Positions 40,938 through 42,102 of a stretch of 42,102 nt of DNA are shown here, piece by piece (the stretch's first letter is position 1; the number at the start of each line of letters is the position of its first letter). The notes under the pieces are model-generated. The model was not told the DNA's origin. It did no database searches and was given only the letters and a program-made list of their open reading frames with translations. The stretch lies in assembly GCA_964364225.1 (NCBI GenBank), contig CAYIKP010000008.1, positions 1-42,102 of the forward strand, read 5' to 3'. The DNA is from 12-FULL-44-12b sp964364225 (GTDB lineage: Bacteria; Patescibacteriota; Minisyncoccia; Phycocordibacterales; Zambryskibacteraceae). Both the position numbers and the translations under genes were made by a program.

Positions 40938-41220
40938 GAGAAATTTAACTTTCTCTTGTTTCGTTCATTGTTGTTCGTCTTTCCGAACTGTCCTATGAAT
41001 TTAGGCTCATCATAATTGCCATTATGTCCTCGTTCACCAAAGGGTGAACGAATACACAATATCGACGCACATTTCCTTTTGGGAAATAATCTCTTGAATG
41101 AATCCACGAGCAGCTTCCGCTACCCGTGCCTTGTTACGACTTACTCCCTGTTACCGAACTTACCGTAGGCCGCCATACGGCGGACTTTGGGTATTCCCGG
41201 CTCCCTTGAGTTGACGGGCG

Positions 41221-42066
41221 AATATTTTCGTTAAACTACGAATTGATGTTCCCACCGTGCGGACGGATTTCCCGTACACGGCGAGCTCTAATGCATTGTT
41301 TGCTTTAAGGCAAACATCTTTCTTAATCCGGTTGTATTTAGATGCTTATTTTCTGAAATCATTTTCATAAGTTCGCAAAATATTTCAAAATCTTTTCTTT
41401 TAGAATTGAATTTGAGTTTATTTTTACGAAAAAATGGAATGATTTTTTCTATAAGTTCTTTTCTATTGTAGACCTCGTATCTGAAGCAATTTTGATGGTT
41501 TGGACGCGTATCTTTTTGAAAATACACGCTTCCGCAATCAAAAAAATCTTTCAATGAATACAGAATATCTTTGTCTTTTTCAACAAGTTTTATATAAAAT
41601 TTCGGCTCAACGACCACTCGTCGTTGTGCTTTCTTTTCTATATCAACATTCCGTATATAAACAGTGAAGCTTCCTTCACCGTCTACAAGGCCCACAATAT
41701 AATCTGGCGTAAGATTTTGCATATTGAGTGAGTTCCTTCATCCCGAATTATTATGTGAGGGACTACTATGACTCAGCTGACTTCTGACGCTGCGTAAGTT
41801 TATTATCTCATTTATTAAAATGAGAACAGCATCAGATCTCCACAGGTCACTCTAGATTCTCTTCCAAACATCCTTACAAGCTTTTCTTGAATCTTCCCTA
41901 TCCTCACCGCCCACTGATAGGTCGATTGGCTTTTTTGTGTAAGGCTGCTCTTTGCTTTCAGATCCTCCACCAGATACCTCGCGATATCTGGCTATCTTTC
42001 TGCTATCCGCTTTCACGGAAGTGGATTTTAACCACTTAGAAAATAGAGCTGCTGCGCGCTTTTATT
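41221..42066 (-). mobile_element. Group II-type intron in the 16S rRNA gene
   Basis: The 846-nt insertion between C1399 and C1400 ends in a domain V-like hairpin (41283-41253): CGCCGTGT-ACGG-GAAAT-CCGT-CC-GCACGGTG, with a CGC triad holding the G-U wobble, a two-base bulge and an upper stem. A short domain VI-like stem (TTCGT/ACGAA, 41250-41221) follows. A domain III-like stretch GTCAGAAGTCAGC...GTCATAGTAG lies at 41788-41763, and a LAGLIDADG gene occupies the domain IV position. The 5' end, AATAAAA-GCGCG, shows extra bases before a GUGYG-like start. Group I features (exon U at the 5' site, final G) are not seen. The exact ends are set by comparison with the rRNA. Confidence 0.75.
41288..41722 (-). 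CDS. LAGLIDADG homing endonuclease encoded in the 16S intron
   Basis: The 144-residue protein starts MQNLTPDYIVGLVDGEGSF, a single LAGLIDADG helix (YIVGLVDGEGSF, with the catalytic acidic residue after GLVDGE). Then come FYIKLVEKDKDILYSLKDFF and GSVYFQKDTRPNHQNCFRYE, the beta-strand DNA-binding saddle, and ELIEKIIPFFRKNKLKFNSK. One motif per chain suggests a homodimer. It would cut intron-less 16S genes at the decoding site and spread the intron. It lies within the intron in the same direction and stops 5 nt before the domain V-like hairpin. No reverse transcriptase is present. Confidence 0.92.
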   Translation of the reverse strand: MQNLTPDYIVGLVDGEGSFTVYIRNVDIEKKAQRRVVVEPKFYIKLVEKDKDILYSLKDFFDCGSVYFQKDTRPNHQNCFRYEVYNRKELIEKIIPFFRKNKLKFNSKRKDFEIFCELMKMISENKHLNTTGLRKMFALKQTMH

Positions 42067-42102
42067 GTGAGTACAAGACTTGAGAACGTATTCACCGCGG
42101 TA

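Larger units (their letters stand above)
41102..42102 (-). rRNA. 16S ribosomal RNA, 3' part, split by an intron
   Basis: Two exons are visible on the minus strand. Exon 1 (42102-42067, running off the window) reads TACCGCGGTGAATACG... and ends CTTGTACTCAC, equal to E. coli up to C1399. Exon 2 (41220-41102) starts CGCCCGTCAACTCAAGGGAG (C1400 on), and contains helix 44, AGTCGTAACAAGG and the helix 45 loop GTAGCGGAAGCTGC, then TCGTGGAT. Joined, the exons give TTGTACTCAC-CGCCCGTC, the usual decoding-site sequence of Parcubacteria. The tail then reads TCATTCAAGAG instead of CACCTCC, so the exact 3' end is uncertain. Confidence 0.93.

Noticed and set aside
40902..41101. Second intron after GGAT in the 16S tail
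   Set aside because: No CACCTCC exon sequence occurs downstream before the terminator and 200 nt is too short for a normal intron with exon.
40919..41107. 62-codon frame on the minus strand between 16S and the terminator
   Set aside because: It begins inside the 16S tail and ends in the terminator stem; residue make-up is low-complexity Asn/Lys and it overlaps hairpins. Treated as transcribed spacer.
41221..42066. Group I intron as the class of the 16S insertion
   Set aside because: The 5' exon does not end in U, the intron does not end in G, and I find no P7-like core; a domain V-like hairpin and domain III-like block favour group II. A covariance-model search would settle it.
1..42102. 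CRISPR array or toxin-antitoxin pair
   Set aside because: No regularly spaced direct repeats with unique spacers were seen; the short genes lack toxin or antitoxin patterns that I recognise.

Overview
This AT-rich window looks like a draft scaffold from a Patescibacteria/CPR bacterium, most likely of the Parcubacteria group. The evidence is a 16S rRNA gene with the CPR-like decoding-site sequence TTGTACTCAC|CGCCCGTC interrupted by an intron, a huge surface protein built of GIGTTSP repeats, a DUF4015-type protein, a VirD4-like ATPase, and native genes that almost never show a Shine-Dalgarno (SD) sequence. Many native starts sit 6-15 nt behind a TATAAT box, as expected for leaderless or near-leaderless mRNAs. 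One 100-N scaffold gap lies at 11081-11180. These assignments come from reading the sequence; no database search was run.

Layout. 1-6841 (minus): a four-gene surface operon, read as membrane-bound double-HTH regulator, two-ectodomain membrane protein, fibronectin-like anchored protein, giant repeat surface protein (running off the left edge). 7106-7342: a small MerR-like HTH gene. 7343-7815: no gene, but two large hairpin (MITE-like) elements. 7816-13664 (minus): a housekeeping operon secA - MYG1-like - obgE - gatB. 13768-13950: a 30-residue Lys/Arg-rich protein with its own terminator and a perfect 16-bp palindrome at its promoter. 14175-35330: a cell-surface glycan locus with an O-antigen-ligase-like protein with TPRs, a flippase, five SAM methyltransferases plus an FkbM methyltransferase, a carbamoyltransferase, seven GT4 and one GT2 glycosyltransferases, a Gfo/Idh oxidoreductase and a UDP-sugar epimerase. 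It carries signs of cassette shuffling: a chimeric gene remnant, a shared intergenic repeat, and a repeat inserted in frame in a glycosyltransferase. 35362-40589: VirD4-like ATPase, DUF4015 protein, small membrane protein, tRNA-Ile(GAT), a short UDP-sugar dehydrogenase homologue and a DoxX-like protein. 40902-42102 (minus): the 3' part of a 16S rRNA gene followed by a strong terminator.

Two things stand out. First, the 16S gene is split between positions equivalent to E. coli 1399 and 1400 by an 846-nt group II-type intron that encodes a LAGLIDADG endonuclease, seems to have extra nucleotides at its 5' end and lacks an obvious branch-point A. The 16S tail past helix 45 also lacks the usual anti-SD sequence in this assembly. 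Second, three small genes (33658-34059, 37352-37528, 40647-40796) are clearly richer in GC than their neighbours, have strong SD sequences, TTGACA-type promoters and their own hairpin terminators, and sit alone between native genes. They look like independently acquired or independently expressed mini-cassettes of unknown function.

How it fits together: the glycan genes would build, modify (methyl, carbamoyl), flip and ligate a surface polysaccharide or protein-linked glycan. SecA would export the large surface proteins of the first operon, which may be the glycan acceptors. That link is inference from proximity only.
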